Origin: Spirochaetia bacterium
Lineage (GTDB): Bacteria > Spirochaetota > UBA4802 > UBA5550
Direction: 5' to 3'
Assembly: GCA_009885955.1 (NCBI GenBank)
Contig: VFJS01000002.1
Location: 248,001-312,000, forward strand
DNA length: 64,000 nt
This document shows, piece after piece, positions 46,212 to 55,144 of this stretch. Position numbers and translations under genes: made by a program. Each line of letters starts with the position of its first letter. Within the stretch, counting starts at the first letter, position 1. The notes below the pieces were generated by a model, which ran no database searches, was not told the DNA's origin, and saw only the letters and a program-made list of their open reading frames with translations.

Positions 46212-47645
46212 TCAATGTTTCTTCTTTGTCTCTTTCCATTTTTCATGAAATGTCTTCCGGGCCACCGGGGGAAGGTCCCTCGTTTTAAACCACCCTCCGA
46301 AAGCGCCTGTCATTCTACGCATCACTCCATCATGAGAATTTTTATTAATAAAAGGCCTGGTCAACGAAATGCCTGAATTCCACATCCATGGGTTTTTGAC
46401 AGCAAGGGCCCACAATTTGAAAAAAAGCGCCTCTCTCCAGGGGCGTTTTTTCCCCCTGAACTCTTGATCCGCAGAAACATCGAGAGACCGGTAATAGAGA
46501 AATAAACCGGGATGGTCGATCCCGGCCGGACAGACGCTTTTACATGCGCCGCACAGGGTGCTGGCGCGGTAGATATCCTGAGTCCTGTCCAATCCCAGGA
46601 GCGGCGGCATGAGGACCTGGCCCATGGGGCCTGAATATATCCAGCCGTATGCATGCCCTCCGATCTGCCGGTATACCGGGCATACATTCAGGCACGCGGA
46701 ACAGCGGATGCAGCGCAGTGCGCCGCGGGCCTGCGGGTCCTGGTAAATCCGGGAACGGCCGTTATCGATGATTACGATGACCAGTTCATCGGGCCCGTCT
46801 ATCTCGCCCTCTTTCCGCGGGCCGCTGTCCATGGATACATAGGCGGAAATTTTCTGCCCGCTGCAGTTGCGGCTCAAAAGCCTCATGATGTGCATTGCAT
46901 CCTTCATGGTGGGGACAACTTTTTCCAGGGTCATTACCGATACCTGGGTCCGAGGCGATGATTTTGCAAACCGGATGTTCCCCTCATTCTCAAGGTTGAT
47001 GATGGTCCCGGTTTCAGCAACCGCCATGTTTACGCCTGTCACGCCGAATTCCGCCCGGTGAAATTTCTCCCGGAGAAAGAGCCGGGCCGCGTATCCAAGC
47101 TCTACCGGATCCAGTGTCGGCTCTTTCATGCCTGCTTTGGCCATGAAAAGATCCCGTATCTCTTCAACCGTTACATTGAGGGCCGGTACAATGATGTGAT
47201 AGGGTGTGCTGTCCATCAGCTGGATGATAAATTCGCCAAGATCGCATTCCCATGGTTTTATGCCGTTTTCCGACAGGAGATCGTTCAGTCCGATCTCCTC
47301 TGTCACCATGGACTTCCCCTTGATCACGAATTCGGCTCCCCGCTCCCTGGCAAGGTTCACGATATATTCATTGGCCTCTTCTGCCGTGCGGGCCCAGAAA
47401 ACCTTAGCCCCGTTTGCCATTGCATTTTTCTCAAATTCCTCCAGGAGCTCCGGGAGCCGGTCGAGCACATCAGCCCTGATCCCTGCGCCCCGCGCATGCG
47501 CTTCCGCAACATCGGGAAGGGATGCAAGGCCTATTTCGCGCTTCTGGTATAGGAAATGGGGCACCGTTTTCAGAAAGGGCCGCGCCCGGGCCTTTTCCAC
47601 GCCCTTGCGGGCCAAATCGTTAAATGCATCTGTTAAGATCTTCAT
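46212..47645 (-). CDS. lutB: LutB-type iron-sulphur protein
   Basis: A 477-residue subunit with the LUD domain (VTGVNMAVAETGTI near 190-203) and two [4Fe-4S] ferredoxin motifs: CIRCSACLNVCP and LCGACKSVCP. It passes electrons from hydroxy-acid oxidation. The start ATG overlaps the lutA stop as ATGA. C-terminal residues 400-477 form the basic helical tail common to the family. Confidence 0.94.
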   Translation of the reverse strand: MKILTDAFNDLARKGVEKARARPFLKTVPHFLYQKREIGLASLPDVAEAHARGAGIRADVLDRLPELLEEFEKNAMANGAKVFWARTAEEANEYIVNLARERGAEFVIKGKSMVTEEIGLNDLLSENGIKPWECDLGEFIIQLMDSTPYHIIVPALNVTVEEIRDLFMAKAGMKEPTLDPVELGYAARLFLREKFHRAEFGVTGVNMAVAETGTIINLENEGNIRFAKSSPRTQVSVMTLEKVVPTMKDAMHIMRLLSRNCSGQKISAYVSMDSGPRKEGEIDGPDELVIVIIDNGRSRIYQDPQARGALRCIRCSACLNVCPVYRQIGGHAYGWIYSGPMGQVLMPPLLGLDRTQDIYRASTLCGACKSVCPAGIDHPGLFLYYRSLDVSADQEFRGKKRPWREALFFKLWALAVKNPWMWNSGISLTRPFINKNSHDGVMRRMTGAFGGWFKTRDLPPVARKTFHEKWKETKKKH

Positions 47646-48385
47646 TGCCGATCCCCGCTTCCCTTCTGTGCCAGGAAACTTGCCAGGTGCATTGCCTTTT
47701 TTTCAGGATGATGGCGGCTGAGAAAACCGCCAATGTTTAGTAAACATCCCGGCTCGCAGAGGACCAGGAGATCGGCCCCGGAGTCCAGGAAATTTTGAAC
47801 CTTATCCTGCACCATTGCCCCGGAAATATCGGGATAGGAGTTAGCGAATGCACCCCCGAACCCGCAGCAGAAATCATCCTGGTTCATGGGAACCAGTTCC
47901 GCGCCTTTCACTGAGGATATCAGCTTCCTGGGCTGGGCCGAAACTCCCAGCCCCCGTAAAATATGGCATGATTCATGGTATGCCACCGTCCCCTTGAAAG
48001 CGGCCCCGGTATCGGTCACGTTAAGCACATCCACAAGGTATTGCGACAACTCGTACACCCGCGGGGCGAGCTCGGCGGCGCGCCTGGACCATTCCGGTTC
48101 GTCTTCGAGAAGTTCCGGATAATGGTATTTCACCATGCATACACATGAGCCCGAAGGGCTCACGATAACATCATCATTGCCGAAAAGTTTAATAAAATGT
48201 TTCGCCGCCTTTTTCGCCTCCCTTCGATAGCCGGAATTCATCGCAGGCTGGCCGCAGCAGGTCTGCCCGCGGTGATAGATTGGATTTACCCCTGCCTGCC
48301 GCAGCAGGGACACTGCCGACTCCCCGATTTCGGGATGAAAGAGATTAACAATGCACGGAATGAACATGGATACTTCTTTAGTCAT
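47642..48385 (-). CDS. lutA: LutA-type Fe-S oxidoreductase (CCG domain)
   Basis: A 247-residue protein with two CCG half-domains: TCCGQPAMNSGY near 43 and FCCGFGGAF near 175, and HESCHILRGLG between them. It is the third subunit of the LutABC system and binds [4Fe-4S] clusters through the CCG motifs. It lies 13 bases after livF on the same strand, so the importer and oxidation genes are probably one transcript. Confidence 0.93.
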   Translation of the reverse strand: MTKEVSMFIPCIVNLFHPEIGESAVSLLRQAGVNPIYHRGQTCCGQPAMNSGYRREAKKAAKHFIKLFGNDDVIVSPSGSCVCMVKYHYPELLEDEPEWSRRAAELAPRVYELSQYLVDVLNVTDTGAAFKGTVAYHESCHILRGLGVSAQPRKLISSVKGAELVPMNQDDFCCGFGGAFANSYPDISGAMVQDKVQNFLDSGADLLVLCEPGCLLNIGGFLSRHHPEKKAMHLASFLAQKGSGDRQ

Positions 48386-48398
48386 TTACCATTTCCTG

Positions 48399-49088
48399 TT
48401 ATACCATTAAATACTTCTTTTTCACCTCTACGTCCGCTTCAAGCTCTTCAACGGTACCCTCAAAACGGATTCTGCCGTTATCAATGACATATGCCCTGCT
48501 GATCATCTTCAGGGCCGACCGTACATTCTGTTCCGACAGAAGGATGCTGATGCCTGCATCGCGGAGTTTGAGAATCTGCCCTTCAAGTTCACGGACAATA
48601 AGCGGCGCCAGGCCTTCCGTCGGTTCATCGAGGAGAAGGAGTTTCGGCCCCCCCATGAGTCCCCGCGCAATGGTGAGCATCTGCTGTTCGCCGCCGCTCA
48701 GGTTCCCTGCCCTTCTCGTTTTTATGTCGCCAAGTGCCGGGAAGAGCCCGTATACCCTCTCTTTGTCCCACCCGGGGCCGCCGCGGAACACGATTTCAAG
48801 ATTGTCATCAACGCTTAAATCTGCAAATACCCTCCGGTCGTCAGGGACATAAGCAATCCCTTTACGGAAAAGCTGGTATGGTTTGCGGCCGGTAATGTCT
48901 TCATTGTTAAATGATATGCTCCCTTCCTTTGGAGGAGTGAGGCCCATAATGCTCCGCATGGTGGTGCTTTTACCGGCGCCGTTTCTCCCCAGGAGCCCTA
49001 CCACCTCGCCTCTGTTGACGGTTATGGATACGCCGAAGAGGATATGGCTCAGTCCGTAATAGGTATCAATCCCGTTCACTACAAGCAT
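48399..49088 (-). CDS. livF: Branched-chain-type ABC transporter ATPase LivF
   Basis: A 229-residue ATPase of the LivFGHMK class. Walker A GRNGAGKST, signature LSGGEQQML, Walker B LLLLDEPTEGLAPL and the H-loop equivalent SEQN are present. It powers uptake with LivG. It overlaps livG by 10 bases. Confidence 0.95.
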   Translation of the reverse strand: MLVVNGIDTYYGLSHILFGVSITVNRGEVVGLLGRNGAGKSTTMRSIMGLTPPKEGSISFNNEDITGRKPYQLFRKGIAYVPDDRRVFADLSVDDNLEIVFRGGPGWDKERVYGLFPALGDIKTRRAGNLSGGEQQMLTIARGLMGGPKLLLLDEPTEGLAPLIVRELEGQILKLRDAGISILLSEQNVRSALKMISRAYVIDNGRIRFEGTVEELEADVEVKKKYLMV

Positions 49089-49825
49089 ACGTCACTCCCG
49101 CCCAGATAGGCATCCTGTACAGCCTCGTTGCATCTCACCTCATCGCAGGACCCCTGGATCACTGTACAGCCTCTCACCATTACCATGATGCGGCTGGCAA
49201 TCCCGAAGACAATCTCCATGTCATGTTCGCAAAAAAGGATGGTGAGCCCCATGGTGCGGGAGAGCATTTTAATGAGTTCAATGCAGCGGGAGGTCTCTTC
49301 GGCAGCCATGCCGGCGGTGGGTTCATCGAGAATAAGGAACTCCGGGTCCCCCCCCAGCGCCATCGCGATCTCAAGGACTTTCCGGTCGCCGTGTGAGAGC
49401 AGCGCCGTTGTCCGGTTTTTTTTATCCAGGAGGCCGACGCTTTCAAGGATCGTATCGGTTTCTTTCACTGCCAGGCCTGCCGACGGGGTAAAGATGTTCC
49501 AGGTCATTCTCTCGCGGGACAATACAGATATCTGCACATTCTCAAAAACGGTCAGCCTCTGGAACACATTGACCACCTGGAAGGATCGGGAGATGCGTTT
49601 TCTCGATATTTCATGGGGCTGGAGCCCGGTGATGTCCTCATTCTTAAAGAGCACCCTGCCGGAATCAGGTTTTACAATCCCGGTAATGAGGTTGAAAAGG
49701 GTCGTCTTTCCCGCGCCGTTGGGCCCGATGACCGCGACGATTTCGCCTTTTCTCACGGTAAGGTTCGCGCTGTTTACCGCTTTGAATCCGGCAAAGGTCT
49801 TTGATATGGATGTTACCTCCAGCAT
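49079..49825 (-). CDS. livG: Branched-chain-type ABC transporter ATPase LivG
   Basis: A 248-residue ATPase. Walker A GPNGAGKTTLF, a Q-loop in RSFQVVNVFQRLTVFENV, signature LSHGDRKVLEIAMAL (a common LivG variant of LSGGQ), Walker B LILDEPTAGMA and ILFCEHDME are visible. The pair with LivF forms the nucleotide-binding dimer at the inner membrane. The livM stop is directly adjacent (no gap). Confidence 0.95.
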   Translation of the reverse strand: MLEVTSISKTFAGFKAVNSANLTVRKGEIVAVIGPNGAGKTTLFNLITGIVKPDSGRVLFKNEDITGLQPHEISRKRISRSFQVVNVFQRLTVFENVQISVLSRERMTWNIFTPSAGLAVKETDTILESVGLLDKKNRTTALLSHGDRKVLEIAMALGGDPEFLILDEPTAGMAAEETSRCIELIKMLSRTMGLTILFCEHDMEIVFGIASRIMVMVRGCTVIQGSCDEVRCNEAVQDAYLGGSDVCL

Positions 49826-50770
49826 TTATTGCTCCCCGCCTTCCGGTTTTCTGAATCCCCTTTCAAATTTTTCCACTGCATAGCCGAGGATTCCGCTGGG
49901 CAGGAAGAAGATGACGAGCACCATGATGATGCCGAGGACAAGGGCCCAGTAGACTGTATACATACTCACAAAGGTCCTGAGCCCCACAATGACTGCAGCG
50001 CCGAGCATGGGCCCCAGGAATGTAAACCACCCCCCCAGCAGGCACATGATGACAATTTCCATGGACAGGGTCCAGAAAAGCATGTCGGGAAAAACCGAAT
50101 TATCAACGACAACAAAAAGTGAACCTGCAACGCCTGCAAAAAATCCTGCAAGGACCAGAGCCAGGAGCTGATGCCTCCTGACGTTTATCCCGATCATCCC
50201 GCTTCTCACCGGATTGTCCCTGATGCCCTGGAGGACGCTCCCGAAGGGAGAACGGATAATCTTCCACATGATGTAAAGCGATATAATGGTGATGATGAAT
50301 GTAAAATAGAAGGCGCTCTTCGGTGATGATATCATCTCCGGCATGGGTATGCCGTGTATCCCGTCATCACCTCCGGTAAAAGCATACCAGCGGTAGACAA
50401 TGGCCCAGACCAGTGAGCCGAGAGATATCTGCAGCATACCGAAGTAAAGCCTGGAAAGGCGGATGCAGATGATGCCGAGTACAAGTCCGAATGCGGCTGA
50501 TACCAGGGGGCCGGTAATGAACGCGAAAATCGCGGGCAGCCCTGACTTCGTCAGCATAAGCGTTGTCCCATAAGCCCCGACACCGTAGAATACGGCATGG
50601 TGAAACTGGAATATCCCTCCGTATCCAAGAACAAGGTTCAGGCTGGTGGCAAGAAGGCCGTAGAGCAGAATGACCGATGCAAGATAAACGTAAAACCGCG
50701 GAAGAAATACGGGGAACAGGAGAAGAATGATGATGCCCGCACCCATCCCCGAAATTGTTTTCCTGCTCAT
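49826..50770 (-). CDS. livM: Branched-chain-type ABC permease LivM
   Basis: A 314-residue permease with about 9 to 10 membrane helices. The LivM hallmark LNLVLGYGGIFQFHHAVFYGVGAY is at about 45-68, and GDDGIHGIPMP and RSGMIGINVRR are family landmarks. The ATG at 50770 has GGAG upstream; the longer frame to 50830 runs into livH and lacks a start signal. Confidence 0.93.
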   Translation of the reverse strand: MSRKTISGMGAGIIILLLFPVFLPRFYVYLASVILLYGLLATSLNLVLGYGGIFQFHHAVFYGVGAYGTTLMLTKSGLPAIFAFITGPLVSAAFGLVLGIICIRLSRLYFGMLQISLGSLVWAIVYRWYAFTGGDDGIHGIPMPEMISSPKSAFYFTFIITIISLYIMWKIIRSPFGSVLQGIRDNPVRSGMIGINVRRHQLLALVLAGFFAGVAGSLFVVVDNSVFPDMLFWTLSMEIVIMCLLGGWFTFLGPMLGAAVIVGLRTFVSMYTVYWALVLGIIMVLVIFFLPSGILGYAVEKFERGFRKPEGGEQ

Positions 50771-50780
50771 GCGCTCTCCA

Positions 50781-51680
50781 TCACCAGGTTGACTTGAGGA
50801 GCCCGGTCGGCCTGAACAGCAGTACGGCAACCACGGCGAGATAGGGGAAAATAATTCCGAATTTCGGCCAGATGAGAATGCCCAGCGACTGCGTAAGGCC
50901 GAATATCAGGGCGCCGAGCAGCGCCCCCCAGATGTTCCCCAATCCTCCCATGATGACAATGAGAAATGCCTCCATGATGAGGTTATGGTCCATACCCAGG
51001 GTAACGCTCACCGTTGGCGCAACGAGGACTCCCCCGAGCCCGGCCAGGTAGCAGCCGATGACAAAAACGATGGCAAAAACCCGGCTTACGTTGATGCCTA
51101 CCGCGCCCACCATCTCCCTGTCCACAGCCGCAGCGCGCGCTATCTTCCCCATCTTTGTCTTATTCGTAAGAAGCCAGAGAAGTATTGCCACAACGGGGCC
51201 GGCAGCGAGGAGGAAGAGGTTATAGAGGGGAAAGGGAAGGCCTCCGAAGAGCGGAACAAAGCCCTGGAACATATGGGGCACCGGGACCGATTTATATTCA
51301 CTTCCCCACACGAGTTTTACCAGATCACCGAATATAAGTGAAATGGCAAAGGTAAGGAGGAGGAGCATGAGGTGCTCCCGTTCATAGAGGAACTGAAACA
51401 TCCCCCTTTCCGCAATAAGGCTTATACATGCCACTGCCAGGGGGGCGATGACGAGGGCAAGCCAGAAACCTTCAGAGCCGCCGCCGGTGAGTTTCGTCAC
51501 GCTGAAGGCGGTGAATGCCCCGATCATATAGAGCGAGCCGTGCGCCACATTGGGTATCCTGAGTACCCCCAGGATGAGGGTCAGGCCTGAGGCCACGATA
51601 AAGAGTATGGTGGTTCGGCTCAAACCCACGAAAACCTGGGAAAAAACCCCGGCTGGAATTATCGAGTAGACGGCATCCAT
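50781..51680 (-). CDS. livH: Branched-chain-type ABC permease LivH
   Basis: A 299-residue permease with about 8 helices. Characteristic parts are SGLTLILGVLRIPNVAHGSLYMIGAF and DREMVGAVGINVSRVF, as well as VSVTLGMDHNLIMEAFLIVIMGGLGN near the end. It forms the channel with LivM. Confidence 0.94.
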   Translation of the reverse strand: MDAVYSIIPAGVFSQVFVGLSRTTILFIVASGLTLILGVLRIPNVAHGSLYMIGAFTAFSVTKLTGGGSEGFWLALVIAPLAVACISLIAERGMFQFLYEREHLMLLLLTFAISLIFGDLVKLVWGSEYKSVPVPHMFQGFVPLFGGLPFPLYNLFLLAAGPVVAILLWLLTNKTKMGKIARAAAVDREMVGAVGINVSRVFAIVFVIGCYLAGLGGVLVAPTVSVTLGMDHNLIMEAFLIVIMGGLGNIWGALLGALIFGLTQSLGILIWPKFGIIFPYLAVVAVLLFRPTGLLKSTW

Positions 51681-51705
51681 CTATAGATCTCCCTGGAGAG
51701 GAACC

Positions 51706-52935
51706 TCACTTACGGACCTTGAGCACCTCTTCACAGGTAGGCATATAATCTTTTGCCTGTATTACCTGGATATCACCTGCTACAAGATAACCATACTTGG
51801 GATTCTTCGCTGTTACGCCGAAATACATGGGAAGCTCAAGCTGGTGGTCACACCCCCTGATTGCCATGGGGCCCACAGGGCTCTCGAGCGACATGTTTTC
51901 CAGTGCCTTGATGAGGGCTTCTTTATCAAGCTTGCCTGCCTTTTTATACCCTTCAGCTATGAATTTGGCTGTCATGTACCCGGAAAGTGCCCCTATCCTC
52001 GGTTCCCTGTTATATGCCGTCTTGAATTCATTGACAAATGCCTTGTTCGACGGCGTATCAGGATAGTAGAAGAAATAGTTGGCCGTTCCGAAGACGCCTT
52101 CGGGAGCATTCATTTCCTGGGGTTTCAGGACAGAAAGCTCGATGGCCGTATGCTGATAGAACGGGATTTTCTGGCTTAATCCTGTTGCCTTGGCTGCCTT
52201 TTGAAAATTGACCATGCCGGAACCGCCGGTGGCTACTATGATGAAATCAGGTTTTGCTGCAAGGATCTGGGTAATATAGGGGGTAAAATCGGATTCTCCC
52301 ACCTTCCACCACGATTCTCCAGCCTTCTGCACCTGGGGCTTTATTTTTTTCAGGTTATTCCATAACGTCTCGGCAATGGCATGGCCGTATTCATAATCGT
52401 CGCCGGCGATCCAGTATTTAACGTACGGTTTTTTTGCAAGTGAAATGGCTGCAGCCTTTCCTATCATAGCGGTATTTTCATTCATATTGAATACATACTG
52501 GTGTCCCTTTTCACCTATGATCTTCTCGCTTTTGGAAAATGTCACAAAAAACGGGATCTTCTCTTTTTTGGCGAAATCGGATACGGCAAGGGCTGTTGCG
52601 CTGTTGATGGTGCCCATGAGAATGTCAACTTTCTCATTTAAAACAAGCTCCTTTGCCATGGCCAGACCGATGTCAGGTTTAAATTTCTCATCGCGCGTGG
52701 CAAATTCAATCTTTTTCCCCAGGACACCGCCCTTTGCATTTATTTCATTGACGGCGAGCTTGAAGCCGTCCTGGACATCCATGGTAAATGTCGTTGCGGG
52801 CCCGGTGTAGGTATCAACTATGCCGACCTTTATCGTGTTTTGGGCAGCGGGTGAACATCCCGTAGGCAAACCGAAAAAAAATAAACCGGCAATACACACC
52901 ATCGACAGGGAAAGTAATACTCTTTTTTTCATCAT
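51706..52935 (-). CDS. livK: Branched-chain-type ABC substrate-binding lipoprotein LivK
   Basis: A 409-residue periplasmic binding protein of the type I fold. The lipobox is GLPTGC (Cys 27), so it is membrane-tethered. Peripla_BP_6 landmarks are VGIVDTYTGPATTFTMDVQDGF, NEINAKGGVLGKKIEF and MGTINSATALAVSDFA. The ligand could be a branched-chain amino acid, but fusion of the operon to lutABC raises a hydroxy acid as an alternative. A 270-base gap upstream (52936-53205) probably holds the promoter; no clear -35/-10 was seen. Confidence 0.93.
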   Translation of the reverse strand: MMKKRVLLSLSMVCIAGLFFFGLPTGCSPAAQNTIKVGIVDTYTGPATTFTMDVQDGFKLAVNEINAKGGVLGKKIEFATRDEKFKPDIGLAMAKELVLNEKVDILMGTINSATALAVSDFAKKEKIPFFVTFSKSEKIIGEKGHQYVFNMNENTAMIGKAAAISLAKKPYVKYWIAGDDYEYGHAIAETLWNNLKKIKPQVQKAGESWWKVGESDFTPYITQILAAKPDFIIVATGGSGMVNFQKAAKATGLSQKIPFYQHTAIELSVLKPQEMNAPEGVFGTANYFFYYPDTPSNKAFVNEFKTAYNREPRIGALSGYMTAKFIAEGYKKAGKLDKEALIKALENMSLESPVGPMAIRGCDHQLELPMYFGVTAKNPKYGYLVAGDIQVIQAKDYMPTCEEVLKVRK

Positions 52936-53205
52936 GACACCTCCTTTGGTATACGCGAAACTCTATTATTTACAGGCACCCTTGAAATTGAAGTTTTCCA
53001 GAGGATGTGCCTTATAGGATATCACGGACTTTATTTATCCGGGATCACCTTATATTTTTAAATATCGAATCGACATAAAATTATTTAAACAGCCATAAAA
53101 TGTCAATCAAAAAAGCTTGAAGGTGAAAAGTTTCATATCACCCTTCCCGGAGAAATAATTTTCAAAAACAGAGCAGAGGCATGAGGACAGGAAGTATGGC
53201 ACGGC

Positions 53206-54273
53206 TCAATGGCTCAACCCGTCCCTTGCAAGGCTCCATCCGGTATCGGCAAGGAAACGCGCATACTCGCCATATATGCGCGCATTCTGTGAGCTGGCAT
53301 TCCCGTCAATCCCCCGCTTATACACGCCCTGGACAATTGAAGCAAGCCTGAATATACTGAAGGCAAGAAAAAACTCCCAGTCAGGGATCGCATGTATTCC
53401 CGTACGCCGGCAGTAGGCATCGAGGTACTCCTGTTCACCGGGAATTCCCAGTACCTTTAAATCCTGGCCAAGCAGGCTCATTTTTATATTGTTGAAATCG
53501 GGTACATGATAAGGCATACAGTTATACGCCAGGTCAGCCAGGGGATGCCCCAGCGTCGATATCTCCCAGTCGAGGACGGCAATGACCCTGGGCTCCACGG
53601 GGTGTATGATCACGTTATCCAGGCGGTAATCACCGTGGACAATGGATATGGATTCACCGGAAGGTATATTGTCATGGAGCCACGTGATGAGGCTCTCCAT
53701 ATTCTCAATCTTTTCCGTCCGAGAGGCCTCGTACTGCCTTGCCCACCTGTCCACCTGCCGTGCCATGTAATTTCCGGGTTTCCCGTAATCAGTGAGCCCG
53801 GCCTCATTCCAGTCCACCATGTGGATTCCGGCAAGCGTCTCGTTCATTGAGTCATATATGGCTCCCCTTTCCCCGGCCCCTGCCGCCTCCACGGCAAAGG
53901 GCGTACGGAAGATGCGGCCCTCAACATATTCCATGATATAGAAGGGGGTTCCCAGGAGAGATTCATCACGGCAGAAGGTATATGCATCGGGGACCGGCAC
54001 TCCCCTTGTTTTGAGTGCAGAAATAATTCTGAATTCCCTGTCAACGGCATGTGCCGACGGGAGGAGTTTTCCCGGGGGCTTCTTTCTCATGACATATCTG
54101 GTTCCGGCACCGCTTAATATAAATGTCGGGTTCGACTGGCCGTGGAGAAACTGGCGCACGGTAAGAGGGCCTGAAAAACCCTTTACATTACCCTCCATAT
54201 ATTTCTGAAGGGATGCCAGGTCAAACCGGTGCTGTTCACGAATTTCCGTAGTTTCAGATAACATATCACTCAT
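53206..54273 (-). CDS. APH-family kinase (ACAD10/11 or LvaA kinase-domain type)
   Basis: A 355-residue phosphotransferase of the aminoglycoside-kinase fold, in the subgroup that phosphorylates 4-hydroxyacyl-CoAs rather than drugs. The catalytic loop HGDYRLDNVIIHP and the metal motif VLDWEISTLGHPLADLAYNCMPY match the kinase domain of human ACAD10/11. QGQSNPTF-like HGQSNPTFIL near residue 45 is also typical. A GTG at 54303 overlaps the SDR stop, but the ATG at 54273 looks a more usual start. The matching ACAD11-type dehydrogenase is at 58.9 kb. Confidence 0.85.
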   Translation of the reverse strand: MSDMLSETTEIREQHRFDLASLQKYMEGNVKGFSGPLTVRQFLHGQSNPTFILSGAGTRYVMRKKPPGKLLPSAHAVDREFRIISALKTRGVPVPDAYTFCRDESLLGTPFYIMEYVEGRIFRTPFAVEAAGAGERGAIYDSMNETLAGIHMVDWNEAGLTDYGKPGNYMARQVDRWARQYEASRTEKIENMESLITWLHDNIPSGESISIVHGDYRLDNVIIHPVEPRVIAVLDWEISTLGHPLADLAYNCMPYHVPDFNNIKMSLLGQDLKVLGIPGEQEYLDAYCRRTGIHAIPDWEFFLAFSIFRLASIVQGVYKRGIDGNASSQNARIYGEYARFLADTGWSLARDGLSH

Positions 54274-54299
54274 GGTATAATTCCATTCATTAAATATAA

Positions 54300-55091
54300 T
54301 CACTGCTTCACTGGATCATGCAACTGCCGCCTTAAGCGCCGCATACCTTTAATCCAGCGGTCGTAATCGGCGGCCTTCCTCTGCATGTACTCCAGCACCG
54401 TCGGGTGGGGAAGGATGAGAAACTTCTCCTCGTCGATTCCCCGCACTATCGACCCGGCAACATCTTCAGGATCAAGAATGCCGTCGATGCTTGCAGAACC
54501 GTCCTCGTTTCCTGCGAGCATTCCGGTCCTTACTGCCATGGGGCATACTACGGACACCTTGATTCCGTCATCGCCATGGGTTATGGCCAGGGACTCGGCA
54601 AATCCGATTGCGGCATGTTTTGTCGTGGAATAGGGGGCGCTTCCAATCTGGTTCAGGAGACCTGCGGCCGAGACCATGTTCAGGAGATATCCCCCGCCCC
54701 TTTTAATCATCCCGGGGAGGACAGCCCTTGCCGCATAGACATGGGCCATGACATGGATCTCCCAGGACCTCTGCCAGGTGTCATTATTACATGATGCAGC
54801 CGTACCACCGGGTCCGTCTGCCGATAATATGCCGGCATTTGAACAGAAGATATCAATGGGGCCGAAATGCCTCTCTGTCTCAGCGACAATATTCATGATA
54901 TCAGGCTCAGAAGCTACATCTGCCTTGAGAGCCATCCCGCCTATCTCTGCTGCCAGTGCGCCGGCCTTCTGTACGTCTATATCGGCGATGACAACCGCCC
55001 TCGCCTTTTCCTGCACAAATCGCCTGCACATGGCCTCCCCTATGCCCTTTGCTCCGCCGGTTACAACCACTACCCTGCCGTCTATCTTCAT
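54300..55091 (-). CDS. Short-chain dehydrogenase/reductase
   Basis: A 263-residue classical SDR. Cofactor motif TGGAKGIGEAM (11-21), NAG in CSNAGIL, catalytic Ser-Tyr-Lys with YSTTKHA, and D in VIADIDVQKA suggesting NAD. It oxidises or reduces a hydroxyl; in this context a hydroxyacyl-CoA or hydroxy acid is likely (inference). The kinase gene overlaps its stop codon. Confidence 0.88.
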   Translation of the reverse strand: MKIDGRVVVVTGGAKGIGEAMCRRFVQEKARAVVIADIDVQKAGALAAEIGGMALKADVASEPDIMNIVAETERHFGPIDIFCSNAGILSADGPGGTAASCNNDTWQRSWEIHVMAHVYAARAVLPGMIKRGGGYLLNMVSAAGLLNQIGSAPYSTTKHAAIGFAESLAITHGDDGIKVSVVCPMAVRTGMLAGNEDGSASIDGILDPEDVAGSIVRGIDEEKFLILPHPTVLEYMQRKAADYDRWIKGMRRLRRQLHDPVKQ

Positions 55092-55144
55092 AGCTTCCCC
55101 TTGAATTCCTGCTCCAGTTCCATAACCAGGGCGTTATTCATACA

